This document shows, one piece after another, positions 6,113 to 12,717 of a DNA stretch of 13,727 nucleotides. Made by a program: the position numbers and the translations under genes. Below the pieces are notes generated by a model. It was not told where the DNA came from. It searched no databases and saw only the letters and a list, made by a program, of their open reading frames with translations. Source of the stretch: JAAYZM01 sp964510785. GTDB lineage: Bacteria > Actinomycetota > Actinomycetes > Actinomycetales > Cellulomonadaceae. The stretch's first letter is position 1. Every line of letters begins with the position of its first letter. The DNA lies in contig CAZECM010000079.1 in assembly GCA_964510785.1 (NCBI GenBank), positions 1 through 13,727 on the forward strand, written 5' to 3'.

Positions 6113-9004
6113 TCAGCGTGCTGCGGTCATCGTGGGGTCGGACGGCGTGGGGTCGGACGGCGTGGGGCCCGACAGCGTGGGGTTGGTCTCGGCGAGGTGC
6201 GCGGGTGCGGGGCGGAGCGACAGGGCCAGGGTGGGCGCACCCGGAGGAACCAGGTCGACGAGGGCGCCGAGCTCCGCTGCGCCCGCTGGACCCGCTGGAC
6301 CCGCTGGACCCGCCGGGCCGACGGCGCCGAGGACGAGCGTGCACCCGAGCTCGTCGCGCGCCCGGGCGAGCGAGGCGCCGAGGGCGGCTCGGCGGGCCGG
6401 GTCTCCCACGAGCTCGGTGCGGTCCACGACGAGGAGCCGCGGTCCCTCCGACACCGCCTCCGCGACGGCGTCGGTCGAGGCGAGGTCGAGGTTGACGTAG
6501 CTCGCCTGGCGGCGCACGGTCGCGGCGCGTTCGGGGAGCGTGAGCCCGCCGACCTTGAGGCGTCCGTCGACGGGCTCGAGCCGACCCGTCAGGGTGAGCA
6601 GGAGCGCGGAGACGTCGCCCACCTCGGCGCCGTGCACGAGCAGCACGCCACCGCGTGGCAGTCGCAGCGAGACGGCCGGTCCCGTGCCCGGCACCCGGAG
6701 CAGCTCGGCCGCGACGGCGTCGTCGGCGCCGGGCTCGGGCCAGTCGACGAGCTCGAGCTCGCGGCGCACACCGGCGCCCTCGACGTCGAAGGAGGGCAGC
6801 ACGCGGTCGAGCCAGCGCGGCATCCACCACGCCTTGTCGCCGAGGAGCTGCAGGACGGCGGGGACGAGCACCATGCGCACGACGAACGCGTCGACGGCCA
6901 CGCCGACGGCGAGACCGAGCGCGATCGGCTTGATGTTGGAGTCGCCCTCCGGCACGAACGCGATGAAGACGGCGCACATGATGACGGCCGCCGCCGTCAC
7001 GACCCCGGCCGCGCCGCGGAACCCGGAGGCGATCGCACGGCGTGCGTCCCCGCCGTGCACGTAGTCCTCCCGGATGCGCGAGACGAGGAACACCTCGTAG
7101 TCCATCGCGAGGCCGAACAGCACGCCCATCACGACGATCGGCATGAAGCTGATGACGGGTCCGAGGTGGTCGACGTGCAGGATCCCCGCGAACCAGCCGC
7201 GCTCGAAGACGAGCGTGACGACGCCGAACGCCGAGCCGACGGAGAGCAGGTAGCCGAGCGTCGCCTTGACGGGCACGGCGACCGAGCGGAACACCATCGT
7301 GAGCAGGAGGAGGGACAGGCCGACGACGACGAGGCCGAACGGCACGAGCGCCCCGCCGAGCTTCGCGGAGACGTCGATGCCCACCGCGGTGAACCCGGTG
7401 ACCGCGAGGTCCACCCCGTAGGTCTGCTCGAAGAAGTCGTGCCGGTCGCGGATCGCCTGGACGAGCGCGGCCGTCTCCTCGGACTCCGGGGAGGTCGTGG
7501 GGACCACCTGGATGATGCCCGTGTCGGCCGACTCGTTGGGGGTCGCGAGGGGGACGGAGGCGACGCCGGGCATGGCGCGGATCTCGTCCGCGAGGTCGGC
7601 CATGAGGCCGAGCGGGTCGGTGCTCGTGACGATCGAGCCCGTGACGATGAGCGGCCCGTTCGCGCCGGGGCCGAAGTGCTCGCTCACGAGGTCGTACGTC
7701 TGGCGGGCCGAGCTCTCCGGCGGGAGGGCACCGGCGTCGGGCAGGGCGAGGCGCAGGTCCGCGGCGGGCAGCGTGAGGAGCGCGAGCCCGGCGACGACGA
7801 CGGCCACCGTCAGGGCGGGGAAGCGCGTCATGGCGCGCACCCAGCCGTCGAAGAAGCGTGCGCCCCGGCTCGTCGGCGCGGGCGAGGCAGCGGCGGTGGC
7901 CACGGTCGGAGCGGTGTCGCCGTCGTCGGCCGTGCCCGGCTCGTCGTCGTCCGCCCCTGCAGCCCCGGCCACCCGCGCGTTCTTGGGGCGCAGCCGTTCG
8001 CCGGCGGCGCCGAGCAGGGCGGGGGTGAGGGTGAGCGAGATGAGGACGGCGACCGCGACGGCTACGGCAGCGGCCACACCCATCGTGGTGAGGAACGGGA
8101 TGCCGGCGACCCCGAGCCCGACGAGCGCGATCATCACGGTGAGCCCCGCGAACACGACGGCCGAGCCTGCGGTCCCGGTCGCGCGTGCCACGGACTCCGG
8201 CACCGACAACCCTTCGCCGAGCAGCTCGCGGTAACGGGAGACGATGAAGAGCGCGTAGTCGATGCCGACGGCGAGGCCGAGCATGAGGGCGAGCATCGGG
8301 GTCGAGGAGGCGATGGGGACGACGGCGGCCGCCGCGAAGATGAGCCCGACGGAGATCCCGACGCCGATGAGCGCGTTGAGCAGCGGCATCCCGGCGGCGA
8401 CGAGCGAGCCGAGCGCGATCACGAGGACGACGAGGGCGACGAGCACGCCCGTGCCCTCCGCGAGCGACATCTCGGGGAACTCGTTGCTGAAGAGCTGGCC
8501 GCCGAGGCTCGCCCGGGCGCCGTCCGGCAGCGCGGCGTCGAGCTCGGCCGTGAGGTCGTGGAGCGCGTCCTTGGTGGCGTCCGGGATCGTGGTCGAGGTG
8601 CCGTCGAGCTGGATCGAGAGGAGCCCGGCGCGGCCGTCCTCGCTCGTGGTGCCGGAGACGAGCTCGTCGAAGGGGGTCACGACACCGGCGACGCGGTCGA
8701 TCTCGGCGAGTCGCGCGCCCGTGTCCTCGATCGCCTCGCGGACCGCGGGGTCGGTCACCCGCCCGCCCTCGGGCGCGACGACGATCACTTGCGCGGAGGC
8801 GCCACTGACCTGGGGGAACGTCGCGGCGAGCCGGTCGAGCGCGGCCTGGGACTCGGTGCCGGGGATCGAGACGTTGTCATCGAGCGAACCGCCGACGACG
8901 AGCACGACGCCGCCGATGAGGAGCAGGATGACGAGCCAGGCAGAGATGATGGCGCGTCGCGCGACGACGGCGCGCTTGCCGAGCCGGTACAGGAACGAGG
9001 ACAC
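6113..9004 (-). CDS. MMPL/RND-family membrane transporter with C-terminal degenerate ABC-ATPase-like domain
   Basis: A 963-residue protein. The start is taken as GTG at 9004-9002, giving VSSFLYRLGKRAVVARR. GGAG lies six bases upstream, and the open frame beyond it runs through the operator. Residues about 21-38 are the first span. Two MMPL modules follow, each with several spans and a conserved Asp-Tyr pair in the membrane: GLAVGIDYALF (Asp249-Tyr250) and GLAMDYEVF (Asp635-Tyr636). These pairs carry protons in MmpL3-type transporters. A charged linker lies at 338-383. After the last span (about 695-722), residues 775-895 resemble an ABC ATPase lacking its catalytic residues. GPA triplets (896-908) and SDPTP repeats end the protein. 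The family exports lipids, siderophores or drugs; the cargo here is unknown. The stop overlaps an ATG of YhgE. Regulation by the divergent TetR is likely. Confidence 0.92.
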   Translation of the reverse strand: MSSFLYRLGKRAVVARRAIISAWLVILLLIGGVVLVVGGSLDDNVSIPGTESQAALDRLAATFPQVSGASAQVIVVAPEGGRVTDPAVREAIEDTGARLAEIDRVAGVVTPFDELVSGTTSEDGRAGLLSIQLDGTSTTIPDATKDALHDLTAELDAALPDGARASLGGQLFSNEFPEMSLAEGTGVLVALVVLVIALGSLVAAGMPLLNALIGVGISVGLIFAAAAVVPIASSTPMLALMLGLAVGIDYALFIVSRYRELLGEGLSVPESVARATGTAGSAVVFAGLTVMIALVGLGVAGIPFLTTMGVAAAVAVAVAVLISLTLTPALLGAAGERLRPKNARVAGAAGADDDEPGTADDGDTAPTVATAAASPAPTSRGARFFDGWVRAMTRFPALTVAVVVAGLALLTLPAADLRLALPDAGALPPESSARQTYDLVSEHFGPGANGPLIVTGSIVTSTDPLGLMADLADEIRAMPGVASVPLATPNESADTGIIQVVPTTSPESEETAALVQAIRDRHDFFEQTYGVDLAVTGFTAVGIDVSAKLGGALVPFGLVVVGLSLLLLTMVFRSVAVPVKATLGYLLSVGSAFGVVTLVFERGWFAGILHVDHLGPVISFMPIVVMGVLFGLAMDYEVFLVSRIREDYVHGGDARRAIASGFRGAAGVVTAAAVIMCAVFIAFVPEGDSNIKPIALGLAVGVAVDAFVVRMVLVPAVLQLLGDKAWWMPRWLDRVLPSFDVEGAGVRRELELVDWPEPGADDAVAAELLRVPGTGPAVSLRLPRGGVLLVHGAEVGDVSALLLTLTGRLEPVDGRLKVGGLTLPERAATVRRQASYVNLDLASTDAVAEAVSEGPRLLVVDRTELVGDPARRAALGASLARARDELGCTLVLGAVGPAGPAGPAGPAGAAELGALVDLVPPGAPTLALSLRPAPAHLAETNPTLSGPTPSDPTPSDPTMTAAR
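6131..6182 (-). repeat. 15-bp tandem repeat at the 3' end of the MMPL gene
   Basis: CGTGGGGTCGGACGG occurs twice exactly (6131-6145, 6146-6160). A copy with three changes follows (6161-6175), then the start of a fourth. The period is a multiple of three and encodes Pro-Thr-Pro-Ser-Asp units in the last residues of MMPL. Confidence 0.85.
6282..6317 (-). repeat. 9-bp tandem repeat encoding Gly-Pro-Ala triplets
   Basis: CCCGCTGGA is present three times exactly (6282-6308) and once in altered form (6309-6317). It encodes the collagen-like GPAGPAGPAGPAG stretch at residues 896-908 of the MMPL protein, just after the ABC-like domain. Confidence 0.85.
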
Positions 9005-9019
9005 CCAGGACTCCAGGTC

Positions 9020-9041
9020 GGGGCAGGGGAAGGGGACGGGG
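9020..9041 (+). other. Potential G-quadruplex: four G4 tracts with 2-nt loops
   Basis: GGGG occurs at 9020-9023, 9026-9029, 9032-9035 and 9038-9041, separated by CA, AA and AC. This is an ideal short-loop, four-layer intramolecular quadruplex motif. The G-rich strand is the template strand for MMPL. The motif lies 16 bases before the GTG start and just past the operator, so it would sit in the transcribed leader of MMPL. Confidence 0.6.
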
Positions 9042-9053
9042 ACCGCGTAGTCC

Positions 9054-9088
9054 CGATACGGAACTGTATTCGATACACTTCTGTATCG
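9054..9088. promoter_or_regulatory. Twin inverted-repeat operator for the divergent TetR, with overlapping promoters
   Basis: CGATAC-N6-GTATCG is a perfect inverted repeat at 9071-9088. A second copy, CGATAC-N6-GTATTC, lies at 9054-9071, shifted by 17 bases and less perfect in its right arm. TANNNT hexamers on both strands fall inside this region: TACACT at 9074-9079 toward tetR, and TACAGT at 9068-9063 toward MMPL. This is the expected layout for a TetR repressor controlling itself and the neighbouring transporter operon. No convincing -35 was found for either side. Confidence 0.65.
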
Positions 9089-9149
9089 CACTGGTGGGTG
9101 GCGAAGGTCACGTCCGGGTTGAGATGCACGTGGTGGACTGGGAGGTGTG

Positions 9150-9866
9150 GTGACGGACGAGCAGCCGGTGTCGGGCGAGCACGCGGAGTCGGATGAGCAG
9201 CCACTGTCGGACGAGCACGGTGGCATGACGAGCAGGCGTCGCCAGACACGGGACCGACTCCTCGATGCCGCGTACGAGGTGCTCGCGCGCGACGGCCTGG
9301 AAGGCGCCTCGGTCGAGGCGATCTGCGAGGCCGCCGGCTTCTCCCGTGGGGCGTTCTACTCCAACTTCGAGACCAAGACGGAGCTGTTCCTCGCCCTCAT
9401 CGAGCGGGAGCACCGCCGTCGGCTGGAGTACCTGCGCACCGCGGTGCTGGCGCTGCGCGAGACGCCGCCCCGAGGCACGCCGCAGCTCTCGGCGCAGCAG
9501 GTGACCGAGATCGTGGAGCGTGTGCTCGGCAACCAGCCTTCGGAGCGCGACTGGTTCCTCATCACGATGCAGTTCGAGCTGCTCGCGCTGCGCCAGCCCG
9601 AGGTGGCTCCCAGGTATCTCGCCTACGAGCGGCAGATGGTGCGGGAGATCGCGGCCGTGCTCGACGACGTCGCCGCGGCGCTCGGCCAGCGCTTCGTGAT
9701 CGACTCGCGGGACGCCACCGCCCTCCTGATGGCCGGGTACTCCGTGTCGGCGAAGCACGCGCTGCTCCTGGGCGCGCCGGACCACGCCGTCGAGGTGCGG
9801 CGGCTCCTCGGCGACTGGTTGCCGGCGATCGTCTCCCGGATCGTGGAACCGGTCGAGTCGGGCTGA
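9150..9866 (+). CDS. TetR/AcrR family transcriptional regulator
   Basis: A 238-residue protein from GTG 9150, which has GGAGG four bases upstream (9141-9145). GTG at 9147 is too close to that site. ATG 9225 would give the usual family length, 213 residues, but has only a weak ribosome site. The helix-turn-helix is clear: RDRLLDAAYEVLARDGLEG, then VEAICEAAGFSRGAFYSNF with the usual Tyr and Phe, then ETKTELFLALI. The remaining about 150 residues form the helical ligand-binding and dimer domain. The first 25 residues are acidic hexapeptide repeats before the DNA-binding domain. It is divergent from MMPL-YhgE with a twin inverted repeat between them, so it probably represses both directions until a hydrophobic ligand binds. 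The ligand is unknown. Confidence 0.9.
   Translation: MTDEQPVSGEHAESDEQPLSDEHGGMTSRRRQTRDRLLDAAYEVLARDGLEGASVEAICEAAGFSRGAFYSNFETKTELFLALIEREHRRRLEYLRTAVLALRETPPRGTPQLSAQQVTEIVERVLGNQPSERDWFLITMQFELLALRQPEVAPRYLAYERQMVREIAAVLDDVAAALGQRFVIDSRDATALLMAGYSVSAKHALLLGAPDHAVEVRRLLGDWLPAIVSRIVEPVESG
9153..9224 (+). repeat. 18-bp tandem repeats encoding the acidic N-terminal tail of the TetR protein
   Basis: GAGCA recurs at 9159, 9177, 9195 and 9213, exactly 18 bases apart, within imperfect units. The encoded hexapeptides are DEQPVS, GEHAES, DEQPLS and a last unit DEHGG. The period keeps the frame, which supports translation of this tail and hence a start at 9150. Confidence 0.75.
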
Positions 9867-9882
9867 GCGGCATCCTGAGCAT

Positions 9883-9893
9883 CGAAACTATCG
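9883..9893. promoter_or_regulatory. Imperfect palindrome upstream of the xylanase gene (possible repressor site)
   Basis: CGAAACTATCG is palindromic except at its centre and one position in each arm (CGAWA-N-TWTCG). It resembles LacI-type CGAAA/TTTCG operators reported near sugar and xylan genes of actinobacteria. It lies 55 bases before the xylanase ATG, just upstream of the proposed -35. The match is short and no matching regulator gene is nearby. Confidence 0.25.
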
Positions 9894-9911
9894 GTGCGAT
9901 TTGAACGGGTC

Positions 9912-9941
9912 AGGACCGGTACGGCGGGATCGTCTTAGGAT
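9912..9941 (+). promoter_or_regulatory. Putative promoter of the xylanase gene, leaderless type
   Basis: AGGACC at 9912-9917 (GAC core) is followed after 18 bases by TAGGAT at 9936-9941, a strong actinobacterial -10. It lies six bases before the ATG at 9948. The AGGA inside this hexamer could instead be read as a ribosome site with a 7-base spacer, so the two readings compete. Confidence 0.5.
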
Positions 9942-9947
9942 CGATCC

Positions 9948-11174
9948 ATGTCGCTCCGTCGAAACTCTCGGTTTCGGACCAGCCCTCGCCTGCATCGCCG
10001 CGCCGTAGGGGCGTGGGTGGCCGCCGTCGCGCTCCTCCTCGCAGCGTGCACCGGTCCGGCGGGTGAGGAGGTGCCGAGTGCGACGTCGAGCGAGGCCACC
10101 GCTACGGACAGCGGCGCGGGGGAGACCGCGCCCAGCGGTGCGCCGTCGTCGGCCCCGGTCCTTCCCCAAGGCGAGCTGCTCGCTGCCGCCCCCACGGACC
10201 TCGTGATCGGTATGGCGGTCGCGGGCGGCGGCCACCACGTCGACACGCCGCTCGGCACGGGCAGCCCTCTCGCCGACGAGACCTACGCACGGCTCCTCGC
10301 GGCCAACTTCTCCTCGGTGACTCCGGAGAACCAGCTCAAGTGGGAGTGGGTGCACCCGGAGCGGGACCGGTACGACTTCGAGGTGGCCGACGAGATCGTC
10401 GAGTTCGCCGAGGCGAACGGCCAGGTGGTGCGCGGTCACGCGCTGCTGTGGCACTCGCAGAACCCGAGCTGGCTCACGGCGGGGAGCTTCTCGGACGACG
10501 AGCTGCGCGAGGTGTTGCGCGAGCACATCACGACCGTCGTGGGTCGTTACGCGGGACGGGTCGCGCAGTGGGACGTCGCGAACGAGATCTTCGGGGACGA
10601 TGCCGCGCTCCGCACCCGCGAGAACCCGTTCCTCGCGCGGTTCGGCATCGACATCGTCGCGGATGCCTTCCGCTGGGCGCACGAGGCGGACCCGGACGCG
10701 CTGCTGTTCCTCAACGACTACGCGATCGAGGGTGGTGGGCCGAAGGCGGACGCGTACCTCGCCCTCGCCGAGGAACTGCTCGCCGACGGTGTGCCGTTGC
10801 ACGGCATGGGCTTCCAGGGGCACCTGAGCACGCAGTACGCGAAGCCGGGTGGGATGGCCGAGAACCTCGCGCGCTTCGCGGCACTCGGTCTCGAGGTTGC
10901 GGTCACGGAGGCCGACGTCCGGATCCCGGTGGACGACGACGGCGTCGCCTCGGCCGATGATCTCGCGGTGCAGGCCGACTACTTCCGGGTGATGGTCGAC
11001 GCGTGCCTGGTGGTCGAGACGTGCCGGTCGTTCACGGTGTGGGGGCTGAGCGACGCGTTCTCGTGGGTGCCGTTCTTCTTCGCGGGCGAGGGCGCGGCGA
11101 CGCTGCTCGACGAGGAGCTCGGCATCAAGCCCTCGTACACCGCGGTCGCCGAGGAGCTCGCCGCGGGACGCTGA
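9948..11174 (+). CDS. Endo-1,4-beta-xylanase, glycoside hydrolase family 10, lipoprotein
   Basis: A 408-residue protein. Residues 1-33 are a long basic and then hydrophobic signal ending in LLLAAC, so Cys34 is the lipidated residue. Residues 35-72 are a Ser/Thr/Ala/Pro linker. The GH10 barrel occupies about 75-405, close to the usual size. It shows SVTPENQLKW near strand 2 (Asn128, Lys131), RGHALLWHSQ (His164, His169), the acid/base site WDVANE (Glu213), the nucleophile site VAVTEADVR (Glu321) and VWGLSDAFSW (Trp365, Trp373). It cleaves internal beta-1,4 links of xylan with retention of configuration. No carbohydrate-binding module is present; tethering to the membrane would keep the enzyme near sugar uptake systems. 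No transporter or xylosidase lies next to it, and the downstream decarboxylase-like gene is 27 bases away. Confidence 0.95.
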   Translation: MSLRRNSRFRTSPRLHRRAVGAWVAAVALLLAACTGPAGEEVPSATSSEATATDSGAGETAPSGAPSSAPVLPQGELLAAAPTDLVIGMAVAGGGHHVDTPLGTGSPLADETYARLLAANFSSVTPENQLKWEWVHPERDRYDFEVADEIVEFAEANGQVVRGHALLWHSQNPSWLTAGSFSDDELREVLREHITTVVGRYAGRVAQWDVANEIFGDDAALRTRENPFLARFGIDIVADAFRWAHEADPDALLFLNDYAIEGGGPKADAYLALAEELLADGVPLHGMGFQGHLSTQYAKPGGMAENLARFAALGLEVAVTEADVRIPVDDDGVASADDLAVQADYFRVMVDACLVVETCRSFTVWGLSDAFSWVPFFFAGEGAATLLDEELGIKPSYTAVAEELAAGR

Positions 11175-11194
11175 GCCACACGGGGCGCCACACT
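11165..11194 (+). promoter_or_regulatory. Possible internal promoter for the PLP enzyme gene
   Basis: GGGACG (11165-11170, GAC core, within the last xylanase codons) is followed after 18 bases by CACACT (11189-11194), which keeps the A2 and T6 of TANNNT. It lies seven bases before ATG 11202. The gene has no good Shine-Dalgarno sequence, which fits a leaderless start. Read-through from the xylanase is also possible. Confidence 0.3.
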
Positions 11195-11201
11195 GGACGC
11201 C

Positions 11202-12575
11202 ATGACTTCCGACCACCTCGACGCGTTGCGCGAGGCTGCACTGTCCGCCGTCGACTACGCCGCCTCTGTGCCGGGACGCCGGGTCTTTCCCGACGACGCA
11301 GCTCTCGTTGGCCTGAGCGCGTTCGACGAGCCGCTGCCCGCCGGCCCGAGCGACCCGGCAGAGACGCTCCGGCTCCTGCACGAGGCGGGTAGCCCGGCCA
11401 CCGTCGCGTCGAACGGTGCCGACTACTACGGCTTCGTCACGGGTGGCACCTACCCGGCCGCGCTCGGTGCCGCGTGGCTCACGAGCGCGTGGGACCAGAA
11501 CGCGGCGCTGCCCGTGATGTCACCCGTCGCGGCGCACCTGCACGGCGTCGTGCGCGGCTGGGTCACCGAGCTGCTAGGGCTTCCGCATGCCACCGAGGTC
11601 TCCTTCGTCACGGGTGCGACGATGGCCAACGCCACGGCGCTCGCGGTGGCCCGCGACACCCTGCTCGCCCATGACGGGTGGGACGTGCAGTCCCGCGGGT
11701 TGTTCGGGGCGCCGGAGATCGCCGTCGTCGTCGGTGAACGTGTTCACACGACGCTGCTCAAGGCGCTCGGCCTCGTCGGCTTGGGCAGGGATCGGACTCA
11801 CGTCGTCCCCGCGGACTCCGAGGGGCGGTTGCGAGCGGACCTGCTGCCCGAGCTCGACGGACCGGTGCTGCTGTGCGCGCAGGCAGGCGAGGTCAACACG
11901 GGGGCGTTCGACCCCTTCGAGGAGATCGCCGACTGGGCGGCTGCGCGCTCGGCGTGGGTGCACGTCGACGGGGCGTTCGGGCTCTGGGCGCTCGCCGACC
12001 CGAGCCGTGCCGCGCTCGTTCGGGGGCTGGACCGGGCGGACTCCTGGGCGACCGACGCCCACAAGTGGCTCAACGTCACCTACGACTGCGGTCTCGTGCT
12101 CGTGCGCGAGCCGGGTGCGTTGGGCCGGTCGTTCCGGGCGACCGCAGGCTACCTCCCGCCCGAGGGGGAGTTCGAGGCGATGCACCACACGCCGCAGAGC
12201 TCGCAGCGTGCCCGGGTGGTCGAGGTGTGGGCCGTGCTGCGCTCGTTGGGGCGTGACGGTGTCGCGCAGCTCGTCGCGGAGTCCAGTGCTCATGCCCGGC
12301 TCATCGCGGACCGGCTGCGTTCAGGTGGCCTGGAAGTGCTCAACGAGGTGGTGCTCAACCAGGTGCTCGTGCGCGCCAAGGACGGGCCGACGACGACGGC
12401 GCTCCTCGCGGCCGTGCACGCCGACGGACGACTCTGGTGCGGGCCTACCGTGTGGGGCGGCGAGCCCGCGATGCGCATCTCCGTCTCCTCCTGGCGCACG
12501 ACGGCGGACGATGCAGGGCGCGCCGCAGACGTGGTGCTCGAGCTGGCGGCGGGACTCGGCGACTCTCGAAGGTGA
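11202..12575 (+). CDS. PLP-dependent decarboxylase / aminotransferase-fold enzyme (group II decarboxylase family)
   Basis: A 457-residue soluble enzyme of the fold-type I PLP group. Visible landmarks are YYGFVTGGTYPAALGAAWL (75-93), the cofactor phosphate region FVTGATMAN (135-143), His182 in GERVHTT, which should stack on the PLP ring, Asp256 in HVDGAFG, which should bind the pyridine nitrogen, and the Schiff-base lysine Lys288 in TDAHKWLN. A C-terminal small domain follows, with the MRISVSSWRTT signature (424-434). Relatives decarboxylate glutamate, tyrosine, tryptophan or cysteate, and many actinobacterial members are unassigned; the substrate cannot be read here. The start codon directly follows the xylanase gene on the same strand, but nothing links the two functions. 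The end converges with the serine hydrolase gene. Confidence 0.88.
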   Translation: MTSDHLDALREAALSAVDYAASVPGRRVFPDDAALVGLSAFDEPLPAGPSDPAETLRLLHEAGSPATVASNGADYYGFVTGGTYPAALGAAWLTSAWDQNAALPVMSPVAAHLHGVVRGWVTELLGLPHATEVSFVTGATMANATALAVARDTLLAHDGWDVQSRGLFGAPEIAVVVGERVHTTLLKALGLVGLGRDRTHVVPADSEGRLRADLLPELDGPVLLCAQAGEVNTGAFDPFEEIADWAAARSAWVHVDGAFGLWALADPSRAALVRGLDRADSWATDAHKWLNVTYDCGLVLVREPGALGRSFRATAGYLPPEGEFEAMHHTPQSSQRARVVEVWAVLRSLGRDGVAQLVAESSAHARLIADRLRSGGLEVLNEVVLNQVLVRAKDGPTTTALLAAVHADGRLWCGPTVWGGEPAMRISVSSWRTTADDAGRAADVVLELAAGLGDSRR

Positions 12576-12591
12576 CCGGGTCGCGTCGAGT

Positions 12592-12609
12592 TGCGGCGCC
12601 AGTGCCGCA
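12592..12609. terminator. Hairpin between convergent genes
   Basis: TGCGGC (12592-12597) and GCCGCA (12604-12609) pair perfectly around GCCAGT. The hairpin begins 16 bases after the decarboxylase-like stop and lies past the serine hydrolase stop on the other strand, so it could serve both. No T-tract is present. Confidence 0.35.
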
Positions 12610-12717
12610 GGCGGACCGTTGACCAACGCCGGCACCGAGGAGTTCCTGCGCACCTTCATGGCGGAGTTCGCGATCTTCGTCGAGCGCGTGCTCACCGTGC
12701 TGCCGCAGCGAGGCTGA
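12598..12717 (+). pseudogene. Probable C-terminal gene remnant (possibly an NADPH-dependent FMN reductase-like protein)
   Basis: The frame ending with TGA at 12715-12717 reads PLTNAGTEEFLRTFMAEF and then AIFVERVLTVLPQRG. It is an amphipathic helix with codon use typical of a real gene, but no start codon, ribosome site or upstream domain of its own. The frame continues upstream only as an out-of-frame reading inside the decarboxylase-like gene. The sequence resembles C-termini of flavodoxin-fold NADPH-dependent FMN reductases as I remember them; this identification is weak. The last 26 bases overlap the 3' end of the serine hydrolase gene on the other strand. It may be the leftover end of a gene whose front was deleted. 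Confidence 0.4.

Noticed and set aside
6197..9196. A 999-codon open frame on the plus strand opposite MMPL
   Set aside because: Its product is almost only Arg, Asp, Glu, His and Gly without folded-domain patterns. The minus strand encodes a clear MMPL protein.
9005..9226. An upstream start for MMPL within the intergenic region
   Set aside because: The frame is open but would translate through the TetR operator, the promoter and the start of tetR, giving a Cys/Ser/Pro-rich nonsense leader before the first membrane span.
9888..11381. A 497-codon open frame on the minus strand opposite the xylanase
   Set aside because: The plus strand carries all GH10 catalytic motifs. The opposite frame is Arg/Val/Glu-rich with no domain and crosses the start of the next gene.
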